From positions 1 through 52,455 of the forward strand of contig CAZGSG010000005.1 in the NCBI GenBank assembly GCA_964528095.1: a DNA stretch of 52,455 nucleotides, in the 5' to 3' direction. Positions within the stretch are counted from its first letter, which is position 1, and the number at the start of each line of letters is the position of its first letter. The notes under the pieces were generated by a model. The model did no database searches. It had not been told where the DNA came from and saw nothing but the letters and a program-made list of their open reading frames with translations. Below are positions 26,461-36,971 of the stretch, piece after piece. The stretch is from CAZGSG01 sp964528095. GTDB lineage: Bacteria; Bacteroidota; Bacteroidia; Chitinophagales; Chitinophagaceae. The position numbers were made by a program, and so were the translations under genes.

Positions 26461-28068
26461 CTATTTAAAGAAAAGACTTGAAACGTTTTTTAATGCGCCA
26501 AGAATATCGAAATCAAGGCTAAGGGAAAGATACCCGCCTGTTGTGATTTTCTTTTCGGATAATAAAGGATTGAGTGGTGCACGGTTAAGAAAAACAGCAC
26601 CCCCGCTTAATCGAAAAGAACGGGTAAGCCGGTAGCTTGGCCCGACCAGCATAGATGATCCCGCAAAAAAGTTATCAAAATTTTGTTTGTCAAGTGACCC
26701 GAATGTAAATCCAACGTTCAGGCAAAACCGGTTAAAAGGCGTCTTGTGAGACAATACGTCGTAGTCCAGTATAGTTCCATCAGCAAGGGTTTCTTTCTTT
26801 TTCTTTTTTGGAAAATACCTGGACCGGATATTTTTGTCGACACCACGGAAGTAAATATTTACGCTCCAGAATAATTTCGGGATATAAACTACTTTATTGC
26901 TCAGGTCACGGGCCCACATATTCGCCATACCTGCATCAACTGTAAAAATACTGCTGCTCTTTGTTTGCAGATCTTTTGACTGGGTAGTGCCAATCAACCA
27001 GATCGCCTCGTTTTGTTTACGAAGTTCATCCGTAATGCTCTTCAGGTTGTCTGTCAGTACTTTTTTATTGGATTGAAAGGTTCCGAGTATCGTGAGCACG
27101 CGGTCACGCGTGGAAACAAATCCAGCGTTTTTAGCAGCAATTTCATTCGCTGTTTTATACAATGAATCAAAAAAGACAATACTGGCATTGAGGTTGGTTA
27201 CCCGTTTATCAAACTCATCGCGTTCGGTAAGTTTCGATCCATATGTATAACCTATAGTACGAAGACCGAGTAAAAGATCATTGATACTCGTTTCTTTTTC
27301 GATCTGTGTAAGTATATAACTATCGTTGAAAGGGCGGCCATTCAGTGGAGCACTATTTGTAATGGCCGCAATTTCTGCCGTGGTTAAATACACAAACCCA
27401 TTGGTTGTTGTGGTGAATTTAGCGTCATCGGTCATGTTCCGGTAATTGGTCTCAAAATGCTTGAACACATTTGTATAATAGTCGTCCTGATCTGCTACGG
27501 TAAATACATCTCTGGGCGGTGTAAAATTGCTGTTATTCGCAGAATCTCTTAAGGTTAAAAAAGCCATTGTCGCATTCCGCGGCCAGGCATATCCCGGTGC
27601 CGCGGGGTTGAGATTATTGTCGATGATGATTTTATTTAGTGCCTGTGCCTTCTCAATATTTTTACCGGATAGTTTTTTCTCAACCAATATGTCAAAATCC
27701 TTTGCTGGTCTCAGTGCGGGAACAAGCAGTGTCAGTTTATTTTTTTCGATGATGGTTTCTTTCGAGCTAAAAATATAATCTGCATACGAATCTGTTTTAG
27801 TATCAGGGTAAAGCTTACGGTTACCAGCTACAGACTTTGCGCGGTATAAACTGACCCGTACAATATTCTCTGTATTGATATTATCAACAACAAGTACAAA
27901 CGGCTTATCAAAAGGCACACTCTTGTCTGTTCTTAGTGTTACAATATCAAACTTTACAATATCTGTAGCGTAGGGATAGGGGTCTGCCGTTTGACCTGTT
28001 GAAAAAAACGGGAGACAGATAAGCAGGGTAAAACCCGCGATTGTCTTTGTGGCTTGCAGTACTGACAT
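26461..28068 (-). CDS. Secreted coiled-coil/outer-membrane beta protein of unknown function
   Basis: The product (535 aa) has a signal peptide (to FFSTGQT), an N-terminal beta domain (about 30-130), a helical, charged middle (about 200-370) and a C-terminal part with amphipathic strands (RFCLNVGFTFGSL, SYRLTRSFRLSGGAVFL, GGYLSLSLDFDIL) ending in FFK, as in outer-membrane barrels or half-barrels. I do not recognise the family. It is first in an operon with the Ig-like lipoprotein and a small protein, opposite the CDC-like gene, so a partner, receptor or protective role is possible but unproven. Confidence 0.55.
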   Translation of the reverse strand: MSVLQATKTIAGFTLLICLPFFSTGQTADPYPYATDIVKFDIVTLRTDKSVPFDKPFVLVVDNINTENIVRVSLYRAKSVAGNRKLYPDTKTDSYADYIFSSKETIIEKNKLTLLVPALRPAKDFDILVEKKLSGKNIEKAQALNKIIIDNNLNPAAPGYAWPRNATMAFLTLRDSANNSNFTPPRDVFTVADQDDYYTNVFKHFETNYRNMTDDAKFTTTTNGFVYLTTAEIAAITNSAPLNGRPFNDSYILTQIEKETSINDLLLGLRTIGYTYGSKLTERDEFDKRVTNLNASIVFFDSLYKTANEIAAKNAGFVSTRDRVLTILGTFQSNKKVLTDNLKSITDELRKQNEAIWLIGTTQSKDLQTKSSSIFTVDAGMANMWARDLSNKVVYIPKLFWSVNIYFRGVDKNIRSRYFPKKKKKETLADGTILDYDVLSHKTPFNRFCLNVGFTFGSLDKQNFDNFFAGSSMLVGPSYRLTRSFRLSGGAVFLNRAPLNPLLSEKKITTGGYLSLSLDFDILGALKNVSSLFFK

Positions 28069-28386
28069 AGGTGGTAATAATGGTTGCTAGTCCAAAGATC
28101 AGTTTTTTATAATATGAAAATCCCGTTTTTATACCCTTTTGCTTGAGGAAAACACCTTTTCCGTAAGGCTTAGTTGGTTTTGCGTTTGTTTATTTTCAAA
28201 CAAGCTGGTGCCAAAAAACTCCTCTCATCAGCATCGAAAGCCGCGAATATCCACCTGCACTTGGGCTGGTTGTTGAATACATTACAGGAAATAAGTATTA
28301 GCACCTATTGTACGAGAGCAGGAGTAAAACTACATTCACCGCATCTGTCGGGGAGAATGACCCTGGTAGCTAACAAAACCTAACCT
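28069..28386. other. 318-bp intergenic region between divergent genes
   Basis: Must hold promoters for the minus-strand operon (start 28068) and the plus-strand chitin-binding gene (start 28387). Minus-strand GATCTTTG near 28113-28120 is one mismatch from TAnnTTTG. No ORF or repeat is convincing. Confidence 0.4.
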
Positions 28387-31300
28387 ATGAAAATACTGCT
28401 ACGCAGTTGCGGCCTTGCACTGCTTTTGATTCTTTCTATCTGCTCTTTTGCCCAGGATAACCTGGCACTAAATAAACAGGTTTACGCCTCTTCTGCACAT
28501 GATAACCTCCCGGATACCGCTGTAGATGGAGACTATACTACTGCCTGGCAGAGCGATTACAGTGATGTAGAATGGATTTTTGTTGACCTGGGCACCAGCT
28601 ATCCTATTATGCGGGTAAACCTGGTATGGGATACGGCATATGGAAAAGATTACCTGGTGCAGGGTTCAGTTAAGGAAGAAAACTGATTCACTGTACAGAC
28701 TAACACAGGTAATACTTAACTAATAATTAAAATAACTGTTATTAACGCGAATAGCCGATATGTACTAATTTATGATACGACAAGAGGCAGTGTTTCCGGC
28801 GCATTGTCGGGCTATTACCTGGCAGAATTTGAAGTATATAGTCTTCCTGATCCTCCTTCGATAGTGATCACATCACCAGAGAATAATACGGTACATAATT
28901 ACACGACTGTTCCAACGATCACGGCAACGGCAGATGCGTCTGCCACAGGCGGCAAGAGTATAAGCAAAGTGGAGTTTTTCAGTGGCAGCACACTACTGGG
29001 GTCAGATATTGCGGCACCTTATGCACTAAACTTATCCGGGATCAGTGATGGTACACATCTCATTACTGCGAAAGCAACTGATGATGCGGGCGCGATAGCC
29101 CTGTCATCCCCGGTTACATTAACCGTACAGGCCCTCGCTGTGAATGCATGCAGCACGGCGCCTGCATGGAACTCGACAACGACATACAGTAACGCGGGAA
29201 CACTGGTGATGTATTTGGGAAGGCTGTATTCGCACGGCTGGTACAGTGTTGGACAAAATCCGCTGACCAATAGCGGGCAATACCAGGTATGGCAACTGGT
29301 ATCTACCTGCGGTACCGGTACTACAATTAATATCAGCTCACCTCCGGATAATGATACACTCATAGCCCCGGGCTCGGTAGACGTACACGTGGTGGCGATG
29401 GCCAATTCCACCTATCGTGTTACCAAGGTAGAACTGTACAGCAATTCGGTGCTGATCGATACAGATACATCGGCTTTCTTTACTTTCAACTGGAACAATA
29501 TACCTGCGGGCAACTATTCGCTGACAGCTGTAGCAACTGATAATGCGGGAGTAGGCGTCACTTCGGCTGCAGTAGCAGTACATGTAATTGCCGGAACCGG
29601 TTGCAATGCGCCACCTTGGTCGGCCAATACCATTTACAGCGCCATCGGCGAGCAGGTAACTTACCAGGGAAAGGTTTACACAAACAAATGGTATAGCGTT
29701 GGACAGAACCCGGCCAGCAATAGTGGTCAATACCTGGTATGGACACTGGTATCGGTTTGTCCTGCATCTGCCGTAATCACTTCGCCGGGGAACGGCGCGA
29801 ATTATATAGGGCCGGCAACTATACCGATCACTGCTACGGCGGCCAATCCTTCCGGTACCGTAACCAAGGTAGAGTTTTACCAGGGCACTGTTAAACTGGC
29901 AACCGATTCTACCGCTCCGTATATTTATACCTGGCCAAATGTGGCGGCAGGCAGTTATAGTCTTACTATTAAAGCATATAACAGCACACAGGTGATCGCG
30001 GTATCTACTGCAGTGAATATTACTGTTACAGCGATACAAGGTTCATATACCTGGACGGGGAATGCGGGCACGATGGACTGGAACACGGCCACCAACTGGT
30101 CGCCCAATGGGATACCCGGCACCAATGATTCCATCACTATTTCTACGGCTACTAACTATCCCCGCTTAACCAATAATACAACTGTTACAGACCTGACGAT
30201 CCTTTCCGATTCCCTGGACATGAATAGCATGCAACTGACCATTACCGGCCAGGCGAAATTTTCCGGTGGCATTGTTCGCAACGGAACACTGAACATTCAA
30301 TGCGATGAAGCAAGGTTTGCCGGTACGGTCTTTAATGCGGATGTTATGCTTAATACTACCTGCGGAAATATTTATCTCGACGGATCAGTGTTTAATGGTA
30401 CAAGTGTGATCACCAAACAAGGACCGGTAGCGCTGGACAATGATGGTGCGGGCAATAATACATTTAATGGTCCTTTGACACTGATCAACAATACGGTCTA
30501 CCGTTTGCGTACAGCCGCAGTAAGCGGCGATAATTTTAATAACGATGCCACCTTTAATAATAATAGCACCGGTTTGCTTGATATTACGTACAATGGCAAT
30601 ACCACTTTTGCCGGTAATATTGTAGTAAATAGTAATTCAGCGGTTACTTTCGGAGCCGGTACAGGAACGGCCGTGCTCGATAGCAGCAATGCGCAGATCA
30701 TCGACAAAACAGGACTGGAGAGCATTACATTCAATCGTCTTGTCATTAATAAAGCAGGTAATGCGGTCACGCTTTTTGATCCGGTCAATATCAATACCGC
30801 GTTAACGCTTACACAGGGAAATATTATCACTGCAAGTGATGACGAAATGATCTTCCGTAGTGGTGCCACCGTAAGCAGCGCCAGCGATGCATCGTTTATA
30901 TCAGGGCCCGTGATCAGGAAAGGTGCGGGTGCATTTACTTTTCCCATCGGGAAAACAGGGCTATACCGCCCGCTTTCTATCGCGCCAACAGGTACCGCGT
31001 CAGATGCATTCAAAGCAGAATACTTCAGCGCGCAGGCGCCATATCCGTCCACGCTTGGTCCTTCAATCAATCATATCAGCCAGTGCGAATACTGGACACT
31101 GGACCGTACCGTTGGTAATGCCTCAACACCAGTTACACTCAGTTGGGGAAGTAACAGTTGTGGAGTGAACAGTCTTTCGCAACTATTGGTCGCACATTGG
31201 AATGGAAGCCAGTGGATAAGTGAGGGAAATGGCGGAGTGACCGGTTCCAATGCGGCGGGAACAATTGTGACAGCGGGACCAGTCAGCACATTCAGCCCAT

Positions 31301-31881
31301 TCACCCTGGCCTCTTCCACCGCAAATAACCCATTGCCTGTACAATTACTTTCCTTTACCGCAGAACTGCAGCAGGGCAGGGTACAGTTGAAATGGAGTAC
31401 AGCGACAGAATTTAATAATAAGGGGTTTGAACTCCAACGCTCCAATGATGCGCGAACATTCACCGCTATTGAGTGGGTGAACGCAGCAGGAAACGTCGCT
31501 GGCATTCATAACTACTCAAGCTGGGACAATGACCCATTGACCGGAACCTCTTTTTACCGGCTAAAACAGGTTGATATTGATGGACACATACTTTACTCAG
31601 GCGTGGTTACCGTAAATAGGGTACTTAGTTCGCCCATCATATCACTAATGCCTAACCCGGTTTCAGACAAAACAACGCTGGTGATACAATTACCGGTCAC
31701 GGAAACTTGTACGCTGCAGTTGATGGATATCACAGGGCATATTATGATGACACGACCGCTTGGAAGAATACTGTCTGCAACGGCTGATATCGATTTGTCA
31801 GGATACGCAAAAGGAGTATATATACTAAAAATCAAAACACCCCTGCGAACGGTGTATCAGGGTAAATTGATCAGGCAGTAA
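28387..31881 (+). pseudogene. T9SS-secreted chitin-binding multidomain protein interrupted by two in-frame stops
   Basis: Starts at ATG 28387 with a signal peptide (to CSFAQ) and a discoidin (F5/8 type C) domain (NLALNKQVYASSAHDN). The frame meets TGA at 28684-28686 and TAA at 28717-28719, both inside the discoidin domain, then continues in the same frame (SRYVLIYDTTRG, YYLAEFEVY) for over 1000 codons. Next come three Ig-like Big_7 domains (ITSPENNTV, ISSPPDNDT, ITSPGNGAN), two CBM5/12 chitin-binding modules (about 29150-29310 and 29605-29760, each with WYSVGQNP), a parallel-beta-like region and a T9SS type A sorting domain (LMPNPVSDKTTL to LIRQ). No catalytic domain is visible. Likely a recent pseudogene of a chitin-associated surface protein, unless the stops are sequence errors. 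Confidence 0.75.
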
Positions 31882-31897
31882 TACCGGTTCTTTATAT

Positions 31898-32168
31898 CGT
31901 TTTGTCATTAGGAGTATGTCTCATAGTGGGTCTGGCGAATAAACGGCCATACAATTATTATGAATATCCGATGGCCGGCCCCGATGGATAAGCGATCCCG
32001 GTAAATTCACTACAATATGGTTGTCCATTCGTACATCTTGCTTATTAAAACTGATTTATGACGAGGAACACGATTTTGTCATTTCGGAGTATGTCTCATC
32101 GCGGGTCTGGCGAATAAACGGCCATACAATTATATGAACATCCGATAGCCGGCCCCGATGTATAAACG
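31898..32168. repeat. Pair of about 97-bp direct repeats, offset about 172 bp
   Basis: Copies at about 31898-31994 and 32071-32168 share GGAGTATGTCTCAT, GGGTCTGGCGAATAAACGG, CCATACAATTAT and CCGGCCCCGATG, with about 85-90% identity. They fill the space between the T9SS gene and the convergent HExxH gene. No ORF runs through. Together with the intervening sequence they cover essentially all of 31882-32176. Confidence 0.75.
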
Positions 32169-32176
32169 AAAAACCA

Positions 32177-33457
32177 TTAATTTTTATTGATAAGATTAAA
32201 GTGAAGCGAATCAACCCTGATCATTTCCCAATGTTCATTTAGCTGTAATCTCCAGCCCTTTGCCTCAATAGTTCCCTTGTTTATCTTTATATCACCGCTT
32301 GCAGGCAAAGTAATGGTCTTCCAATCCTTCATGAGCATTCCATTAGCTGATACGATTAGTTGTCCCCAGGCATCTTTGATCTCCGCTGTTGGATAAACAG
32401 TCCCATATGAACCCAAATCAAACAAACTATTGGGATTAAAGACAATACCCACTTTTACCAGTGCGATCGTTAATACAGGCTTTTGTGTAAACAGGGCAAT
32501 GTATTCACTTATCACCTGCTGACGTTTTTCTTCCTTTAATTTTTCTGATTCAATGATCGCATCGCCATTGTATTTTTTTTCCAGTAAGGCTACGGGTAGT
32601 TGGTTGGATAAATTGATGGCATAGTATTTTGAGATCAATGCCGGGAAGTTGGAACTGGAATCAATTTTCAACGTCCAGCCGGGAAATTTTTCATACAGCA
32701 AATAACCATATACGGGACCGGTAATATAGGCACTCGAGCGAATGAACGATTTACGTTGAGCAGCGGTGTCAATCTGGTGATATAGATGCGCCCGGATACT
32801 ATCTTTTTGCCGGCCAAGTATTACGCCTGTATATTCTGCGAGGCCTTCACTCATTTCTAAAATTTGTTCATTTTTAAATGTATTCGGAAAAAGCTCCTGT
32901 CTTTTTTCCCGAAAACGCAGGGCGCTGGCAATATCAGCAGTACGCTCGTTAACCGGCTTACTTAAGGCAGCTTTCAATGCCTGTAATTCCAATAAAAAAT
33001 AAATTCTTCCATACATGTGGCTTAGATGATCGGCTGTTGGACTTCGTTCAGGGAATCCAAGTTTGGCCTGTACCCGGTGAAAGGACTCATGCAATACCAG
33101 GTTTATACGCTCATCACGATCTTCCGGTAATGGCCATAAAATAACAGACCATGCTTTCCCCTGCCAGCGGATGGATGTGTTGGCGATCATTACTTCCTTT
33201 GGTAATACGCCTTTATAAATATTTCCAACAGGTTTCAATATTCCGGCGCTATCGCCAATATTGGCATAAGTAATCCTTGAATAAGGCTCTACAAACAATG
33301 TTGGGCCGTATATCTTTTCTTTCCAGATCCGCTGGTCCTGGCTGGCAATTGCTGCTTCCTTAAAATAAGCCGCTGCCTGGTGGCCTGCAGTATCAATAGT
33401 TTGTGCCCGGCAGGTAAAAGCGGACCAGCAAATAAATGCGGTAATTATTTTTTTCAT
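32177..33457 (-). CDS. Secreted HExxH putative zinc metalloprotease
   Basis: The ATG at 33457 (MKKIITAFICWSAFTCRAQ) gives a signal peptide and 426 residues; a longer frame from 33580 adds 41 residues and would bury the signal. LVLHESFHRVQ supplies HExxH (His123, Glu124, His127) and EMSEGLAEYTG about 75-80 residues later supplies a candidate third ligand (Glu204 or Glu208), as in gluzincins. The C-terminal about 100 residues are beta-rich with no recognised domain. It should act in the periplasm or outside. It is divergent from a LytS/LytTR pair (gap 76 bp), suggesting a shared regulatory region. Confidence 0.65.
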   Translation of the reverse strand: MKKIITAFICWSAFTCRAQTIDTAGHQAAAYFKEAAIASQDQRIWKEKIYGPTLFVEPYSRITYANIGDSAGILKPVGNIYKGVLPKEVMIANTSIRWQGKAWSVILWPLPEDRDERINLVLHESFHRVQAKLGFPERSPTADHLSHMYGRIYFLLELQALKAALSKPVNERTADIASALRFREKRQELFPNTFKNEQILEMSEGLAEYTGVILGRQKDSIRAHLYHQIDTAAQRKSFIRSSAYITGPVYGYLLYEKFPGWTLKIDSSSNFPALISKYYAINLSNQLPVALLEKKYNGDAIIESEKLKEEKRQQVISEYIALFTQKPVLTIALVKVGIVFNPNSLFDLGSYGTVYPTAEIKDAWGQLIVSANGMLMKDWKTITLPASGDIKINKGTIEAKGWRLQLNEHWEMIRVDSLHFNLINKN

Positions 33458-33533
33458 GCACTTTTTATCAAGATCCGAAGGACCCCTGAAACTGCCGGTC
33501 ATAATTATAGTAAGTGCAGGGAATTTTATATGA

Positions 33534-34643
33534 ATGGACAAGAAGAAAAAATCTGTCATTCGTCCCGGAAAAACAACCATTCCTATAAAGACACCTGATT
33601 TCCACGTGATTTGCTTAAATTGGTTAATGCGTAGATTAACCCTGCATTTCTTTTTTTGGGTTGTTTTCCTCTTGATGTGGAACCAGATCGTGTATTTCTA
33701 TATTAGTAATAATGTCAACAGGATTTATTTTTCCATATTGGATGTGAGCCTGGTCATTTCTGCCTTTTACATTATTTATTTATACATTATGCCTGCTTAT
33801 TTCAGGCACAAGAGAGCGGGCACCCTGGTGCTGTTGTCTGTTCTGTTAATTGTACTGTTAGCTGGGATCTACTCATGGATCATGGGAGTATTTTTACACC
33901 ATAAGCTGGTGCCTATTCATTTTGATTTTTCCTGGGATTATAGGGAGTTACAATACAACCGGTTATTCATTGCCTTATTAGGTGTTCTTGCCGGTTGCTT
34001 TGTAAAACTGGCTGCAGACAGAATTGAAGTACGGCGACGAATGGAAATAATGGAAAAAGAGAAATCACTGGCAGAGTTAACTTATCTGAAAACACAGATC
34101 AATCCCCATTTTTTATTTAATTCCCTGAATAGTTTATATACACAGTTGGAACTCCACTCAGACGGGGCAAAAGCAACACTGGTCTCTCTTGCAGACCTGT
34201 TGCGCTACCAGTTGTATGAATGCAATGTTGATTTTATTCCGCTCACAAAAGAACTCGCTTATCTTGAAAATTACTTTAGCCTGCAACGTATCCGTAAGGA
34301 TAACTGTAGCACTGACCTGGTAATAGATAAGCCAAAGCGGGAATTACTGATCGCTCCCTTACTGCTTATTCCATTTATTGAAAATGCCTTTAAATATGTG
34401 TCTGATAGTGACGGAAAAGAGAATTTTATAAGGATCAGGGTCAGTTTTATTGAGACGCAATTGAATTTCTTTTGCGCGAATAGCATAGATGATCTTAATC
34501 AGCGATCAGCTGCAACAACAAACAAGGGTATTGGACTGGCAAATGTTAAGAAGCGGCTCGATCTGATCTATACAAATAATTATCATTTACAGATGGGGCT
34601 GGAAAATGATTGTTATCAGGTGATCTTAACTATAAATTTATGA
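33534..34643 (+). CDS. LytS-type sensor histidine kinase (second pair)
   Basis: The product (369 aa) has four predicted membrane helices (about residues 36-160) and a His_kinase core: LTYLKTQINPHFLFNSLNSL with His192, and PFIENAFKYV as the N-box, then GIGLANVKKRLDLIY. The start is uncertain: ATG 33534 gives a basic 31-residue N-terminus; ATG 33627 begins right before the first helix. Its stop overlaps the response-regulator start by 4 nt. It is unrelated in detail to the 15 kb kinase but has the same architecture. Confidence 0.85.
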   Translation: MDKKKKSVIRPGKTTIPIKTPDFHVICLNWLMRRLTLHFFFWVVFLLMWNQIVYFYISNNVNRIYFSILDVSLVISAFYIIYLYIMPAYFRHKRAGTLVLLSVLLIVLLAGIYSWIMGVFLHHKLVPIHFDFSWDYRELQYNRLFIALLGVLAGCFVKLAADRIEVRRRMEIMEKEKSLAELTYLKTQINPHFLFNSLNSLYTQLELHSDGAKATLVSLADLLRYQLYECNVDFIPLTKELAYLENYFSLQRIRKDNCSTDLVIDKPKRELLIAPLLLIPFIENAFKYVSDSDGKENFIRIRVSFIETQLNFFCANSIDDLNQRSAATTNKGIGLANVKKRLDLIYTNNYHLQMGLENDCYQVILTINL

Positions 34644-35359
34644 TGTTGAATTGTTTGATTGTTGATGATGAACCATTGGCGCGTAAGCAGGCCGAAGCAT
34701 ATGTAAGCAGGACACCTTTTTTAAAACTAATTGGAAGCGTACGTAATTCCACAATGGCTAAAGCTATCCTGGATAGGGAGGCGGTCGACCTGATTTTCCT
34801 GGACATAAAAATGCCGCTGATGAGTGGCATTGAATTTATTAAAGAGCATGAGATTTTTCAACAGATTATTTTTATAACTGCTTTCCCGGAGTACGCGGTG
34901 GATGGTTTTGAGCTGGAGGTGACCGACTACCTGATGAAACCGGTAACATATGAGCGTTTTTTAAAAGCCGCCAGAAAAGCGTTGCTAAAGGTAAGCGGCT
35001 CCGACACAATAAAACAAATAACCGATCAGCCGAACTATTTTTATGTAAAGCATAACCAGCGATATGAAAAGATCTGGATGGATGATATTATTTATATTGA
35101 ATCGATGCTTAATTACGTCAGTATAATTACCAGGAAAAAGAAATATATCATCTATTCAAGCCTCAAACAAATTGAAGAAAGCCTGCCGGTCGCCGGGTTT
35201 GTGAGAATTCATAAATCATTTATTGCGGCGATTGATAAAATTACACTTTTAGAAAACCAACAATTGTTAATAGGAGGGGTTCTCCTCCCCATCAGCCGCT
35301 CGAAAAAAAATGCTGTTTTTGCCGCCGCTTTAAATAGAGGAATTAAAATAAAAGAGTGA
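34640..35359 (+). CDS. LytTR-family response regulator (second pair)
   Basis: The ATG at 34640 overlaps the kinase stop (ATGA) and begins MMLNCLIVDDEPLARKQAEA, so it is preferred over the upstream in-frame start at 34610. The receiver has the DDE pocket, phospho-acceptor Asp55 in LIFLDIKMPL and the Lys of LMKPVTY. The LytTR domain (about 130-235) has DIIYIESMLNYVSI and FVRIHKSFIA. The product is 239 aa. It should control promoters through direct-repeat sites; the divergent protease gene is the nearest candidate target. Confidence 0.88.
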   Translation: MMLNCLIVDDEPLARKQAEAYVSRTPFLKLIGSVRNSTMAKAILDREAVDLIFLDIKMPLMSGIEFIKEHEIFQQIIFITAFPEYAVDGFELEVTDYLMKPVTYERFLKAARKALLKVSGSDTIKQITDQPNYFYVKHNQRYEKIWMDDIIYIESMLNYVSIITRKKKYIIYSSLKQIEESLPVAGFVRIHKSFIAAIDKITLLENQQLLIGGVLLPISRSKKNAVFAAALNRGIKIKE

Positions 35360-35523
35360 AAGTTTAATGAATCTACTGTATTAAATAAACTGTTGTAATA
35401 AACCGGGAACTTGTTAAGCGCCATTGCGGATATTTATTTTTAGTGCGGTTATTGGATGATGATGATAGCGCTAACTTATAGTCAAACGTCAGGTATTTTC
35501 TCATAACATAACTATTGCTTTAG

Positions 35524-36795
35524 CTACGGCAGTGTATTGGTTTTTGAAATTGTAATTTGGCTACCTGATTTTGGAGCGGAATCAGGTGGGTCACGCCTGG
35601 CAATAATTTTATCTTTTACAAGATTGTCGTAGATGGAACTGTCACTGGTTTCACAAATGTCAATGCCGTTTTTTTGACTAAAATGATGCGTTTTCAGGAA
35701 AGTGATTGTTTCGTACATCTTAGGATTGCTGCCTGGCCGGTCATTTATCAATAAATAATCAGGCAGGTCGAATTCCTGATTTTGGAGAGGCTTTATAAGC
35801 GAACGGTAAGTTTTTACCTGGTTCTTCAACGCAGTGTTCGTTACAGCCGAATCGTTGAGGGCTATGGTCAGTTTTTTTAACTCTTCCTTCTTTATTTTAA
35901 AAGTATTGAAGATGTCAAATCCAATACTGTCAGGTGTCGCGATGTTCCAAATTGTTACTGAATTGCCATACTTTTTATCCTCATCCAAATCATTAGCTCC
36001 GTAAAAATGACCGGTACCACGATATATCACTGTCGGTACTTTAGGGATCTGAATAATAGAGTCGCGGGCTCTTAGGATTGCAAAATTCTTGGCGTAAAAA
36101 AGAAATAATTGTCTATCTGTCAGCAAACGATATTGCGATTTTGCTTTTATCCTTGTGTTACTGTCACCGGAATTAGATAAGTTAAATTGATCCTTGATTT
36201 CCTGGTTATATGAATTTAAAAAAGATGTTACAGTAGACGTATGCAAATCGGTAAATTCGCTTAATTCGCAAAAGAACAGGTCGGTGCCATTTTCTTTTGC
36301 TTTGTAGATCATATTGTATAACGAGATAGCTTGCTCTTTATAATTCGTTCTGACGTTTAGAATTTGTTCTATTTCCGTAATTAACTTTTGTCTGTTTTGA
36401 CGGATTTGTTCTGCCGTTACTAGCTTAAAAGGCATTCCAATAGTTCTAAGCAGTAGGTCCTCATCATTTTCAATTGCCAGTGCAAACCCATTTTTTTTAA
36501 AATAAGGCATTGAATTGATGATAATTTCATCTTTTGCGTACGAGCCATGTTCACAATCTCCCAGAAATATTGTTCTGATGTTCTGCCTGGCGCATGTTTT
36601 GAGTAAATGCTCAATTATCGCCTCTGGCCCCGACGAGCTATCAGGTGGCAACGAAATAAGCCCTGTTTTTTTATCAAAAACAAACTGGTGGCGGGTGATA
36701 TTTTTTTCAGGGTTTGCTAATTGCGCGTTGCCGGGAGGCTGTGCAAGTGATGTTCGGGTATATAATAAAAAACAAATCAAAAGAAATCTGCACAT
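35524..36795 (-). CDS. Secreted protein of unknown function, possibly ChaN/TraB/EreA-like
   Basis: The ATG at 36795 gives MCRFLLICFLLYTRTSLAQ, a signal peptide, and 423 residues; the upstream ATG at 36831 adds 12 residues. The pattern IRTIFLGDCEHGSYAKDE followed by ALAIENDE and later VIYRGTGHFYG recalls the 'LGExHG ... GxGH' framework of ChaN, TraB/GumN and erythromycin-esterase-like proteins, but similarity is too weak for assignment. The C-terminal 100 residues are helical and charged. It is alone, with a terminator of the next gene between them. Confidence 0.5.
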   Translation of the reverse strand: MCRFLLICFLLYTRTSLAQPPGNAQLANPEKNITRHQFVFDKKTGLISLPPDSSSGPEAIIEHLLKTCARQNIRTIFLGDCEHGSYAKDEIIINSMPYFKKNGFALAIENDEDLLLRTIGMPFKLVTAEQIRQNRQKLITEIEQILNVRTNYKEQAISLYNMIYKAKENGTDLFFCELSEFTDLHTSTVTSFLNSYNQEIKDQFNLSNSGDSNTRIKAKSQYRLLTDRQLFLFYAKNFAILRARDSIIQIPKVPTVIYRGTGHFYGANDLDEDKKYGNSVTIWNIATPDSIGFDIFNTFKIKKEELKKLTIALNDSAVTNTALKNQVKTYRSLIKPLQNQEFDLPDYLLINDRPGSNPKMYETITFLKTHHFSQKNGIDICETSDSSIYDNLVKDKIIARRDPPDSAPKSGSQITISKTNTLP

Positions 36796-36898
36796 AGCAA
36801 ACGACCTTAAATTGAAGTGGATCGGCCACAATATAGAATATATATATGAACTATCACATCCAGCTAATAACCAACGCGCATCTCTTAAAATCTAATTG

Positions 36899-36948
36899 AA
36901 AAAAAACAGACTGATCTATGGGACATTATTCCCACGGACCAGTCTGTT
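36899..36948 (-). terminator. Rho-independent terminator of the small lipoprotein gene
   Basis: 36905-36923 pairs with 36930-36948 (outer nine base pairs perfect, then G-U wobbles and one mismatch in minus-strand RNA), followed on the minus strand by eight T (36906-36899, partly within the stem base). It begins 24 nt after the lipoprotein stop at 36972. Confidence 0.8.
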
Positions 36949-36971
36949 CGATTACTAAGTTACTGATGTTG

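Noticed and set aside
29338..30039. 233-codon minus-strand frame inside the chitin-binding gene
   Set aside because: It is antisense to repeated Ig-like/CBM sequence and its product is Cys/Arg/Tyr-rich with no domain, a typical shadow frame.
33458..33580. Extended start for the HExxH protein
   Set aside because: It would place a good signal peptide at residue 42; ATG 33457 is the natural start.
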